The notes under the pieces were generated by a model that saw only the letters and a program-made list of their open reading frames with translations, was not told where the DNA came from and ran no database searches. The position numbers were made by a program, and so were the translations under genes. A stretch of 16,352 nucleotides of DNA, taken from contig DAVZ01000035.1 in the NCBI GenBank assembly GCA_002505765.1, positions 1 to 16,352 of the forward strand, in the 5' to 3' direction. This DNA is from Methanobacterium sp. UBA176 (GTDB lineage: Archaea > Methanobacteriota > Methanobacteria > Methanobacteriales > Methanobacteriaceae). Shown one piece after another: positions 15,760 through 16,352 of this stretch. Numbering within the stretch: position 1 is the stretch's first letter; each line of letters begins with the position of its first letter.

Positions 15760-16125
15760 ATGCCCAGAGTAATACATTTTGAAATACCTGCAGATGATCC
15801 CGAAAGGGCTGTAAAATTCTATGAGGAAGTTTTTGGATGGAAAATTGAAAAATGGGAGGGTCCATTTGACTACTGGCTGGTAAAAACTGGAGAAGAAGAC
15901 GAGCCAGGTATAAATGGTGCTATAAACACCAGAGAAATGGGAGAAATGGTCAAAAATGCAATTGGAGTAGATAATTTCGATGAATACGCCCAAAAAATTG
16001 AAAAGGCAGGTGGAAAAATGCTCATGGAAAAACAGACAATTCCAGGTGTTGGTTCTATAGCAGCATTTGAAGATACAGAGGGGAATGTATCAGTGATTAT
16101 CGAGCAAGAACCAATGCCAGAATAG
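15760..16125 (+). CDS. Glyoxalase / VOC-superfamily protein
   Basis: From the ATG at 15760 the protein is 121 residues. It opens MPRVIHFEIPADDPERAVKF and YEEVFGWKIEKWEGP, the usual first beta-alpha unit of VOC proteins with a possible metal-ligand His at position 5. The second unit has VDNFDEYAQKIEKAGGKMLM, the GGK-x3 turn, and PGVGSIAAFEDTEGNVSVII with the terminal Glu strand of the fold. An ATG eight codons earlier (15736) is in frame, but AGGAGTTGA lies between the two and fits the later start. Small single-domain VOC proteins bind metal and act as lyases, dioxygenases or isomerases; the substrate is unknown. It stands alone. Confidence 0.88.
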   Translation: MPRVIHFEIPADDPERAVKFYEEVFGWKIEKWEGPFDYWLVKTGEEDEPGINGAINTREMGEMVKNAIGVDNFDEYAQKIEKAGGKMLMEKQTIPGVGSIAAFEDTEGNVSVIIEQEPMPE

Positions 16126-16203
16126 GTTTACACTCATGATTATTTATTTTCAAGAGGCTAATAATTCAAAATCAGAGAAAAGATAAGGGTAAATAGGGCT
16201 TTT

Positions 16204-16297
16204 GAAGACTCTGTTTTCGATGTTGAAGGGAATCTTTTTGATTCTTGAACAGCAAAATCCTCAAAAATCGAAGCATTCGAAGACTCTGTTTTCGATG
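16204..16297 (+). repeat. 19-base direct repeat, two copies
   Basis: GAAGACTCTGTTTTCGATG occurs at 16204-16222 and again at 16279-16297, 75 bases apart. The intervening DNA contains CCTCAAAAATCGAAG; a related CCTCAAAATCTTCGATTTTC lies at 3055-3074. The region is intergenic, between the VOC gene and the next start codon. Confidence 0.7.
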
Positions 16298-16338
16298 CGT
16301 AAAATATGATTTTTGACAGATTTTAAGGAGTTAGAAAA

Positions 16339-16352
16339 ATGATTAGCATTTT
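16339..16352 (+). CDS. Start of a gene cut by the window end
   Basis: AAGGAG at 16325-16330 is followed eight bases later by ATG, giving MISI before the sequence ends. The ribosome site and spacing are good, so a gene probably begins here, but nothing can be said about its product. Confidence 0.55.

Noticed and set aside
16204..16297. Possible CRISPR array
   Set aside because: Only two copies, 19 bases long, not followed by further regularly spaced repeats; no cas genes in the window.
1..16352. Avoidance of GATC because of the DpnII-type system
   Set aside because: I found more than two dozen GATC sites across the window, including inside the restriction-modification and HerA-type genes, so there is no obvious avoidance.
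1..16352. tRNA or rRNA genes and integrase or insertion sequence genes
   Set aside because: I looked for cloverleaf-like stretches, CCA ends, and transposase or integrase motifs on both strands and saw none, so the island cannot be tied to a mobile element from this window.

Overview
The window looks like a methanogenic archaeon, most likely a Methanobacteriaceae member such as Methanobacterium. The evidence is AT-rich DNA with Shine-Dalgarno sites (GGAGG/GGTGA), an Alba chromatin protein, a Sec11-type signal peptidase homologue, T-run transcription ends, and a large secreted parallel-beta-helix adhesin-like protein of the kind that is abundant in that family. The genus is inference; no rRNA or other taxonomic marker is present.

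Layout. 1-4800 holds small housekeeping or stress genes among decayed ones: Alba (minus), a broken rhodanese gene (minus), a small acidic protein (minus), a broken GYD-domain gene (minus), a 4-oxalocrotonate tautomerase-like protein (plus), a universal stress protein that lacks an ATG (plus), a DUF2283-like gene and a frameshifted gene upstream of it (minus), and a NudC-type Nudix hydrolase (minus). 5177-7843 is one large adhesin-like gene. 8150-13516 is an accessory island. On the plus strand it carries a tightly packed cassette: a winged-helix regulator, two tandem paralogous coiled-coil/helix proteins, a protein with a HEPN-like R-x6-H motif fused to the same C-terminal domain, and a HerA/FtsK-type ATPase. 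On the minus strand, converging on the ATPase gene, is a DpnII/MboI-type GATC restriction-modification pair. 13641-13908 holds a cluster of hairpins and the tail of a lost MFS transporter. 13958-14859 is a two-gene operon: a four-helix membrane protein and a signal peptidase-like lipoprotein candidate that lacks the usual catalytic His. 15142-15612 is a decayed gene of unknown family, followed by a glyoxalase/VOC protein, a pair of direct repeats, and the first codons of a gene leaving the window.

How the parts may work together. The restriction-modification pair is a recognisable self-contained GATC system. The neighbouring wHTH / small paralogues / HEPN-like / HerA cassette resembles a defence or stress module and is the best candidate here for an undescribed system, but its function is inferred only from motifs and position. 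Two of its five genes are frameshifted, and its first gene probably lost its 5' end, always at or near short A or T homopolymers. Similar breaks occur elsewhere in the window. Either the region is decaying or the sequence has homopolymer indel errors; raw reads would decide.
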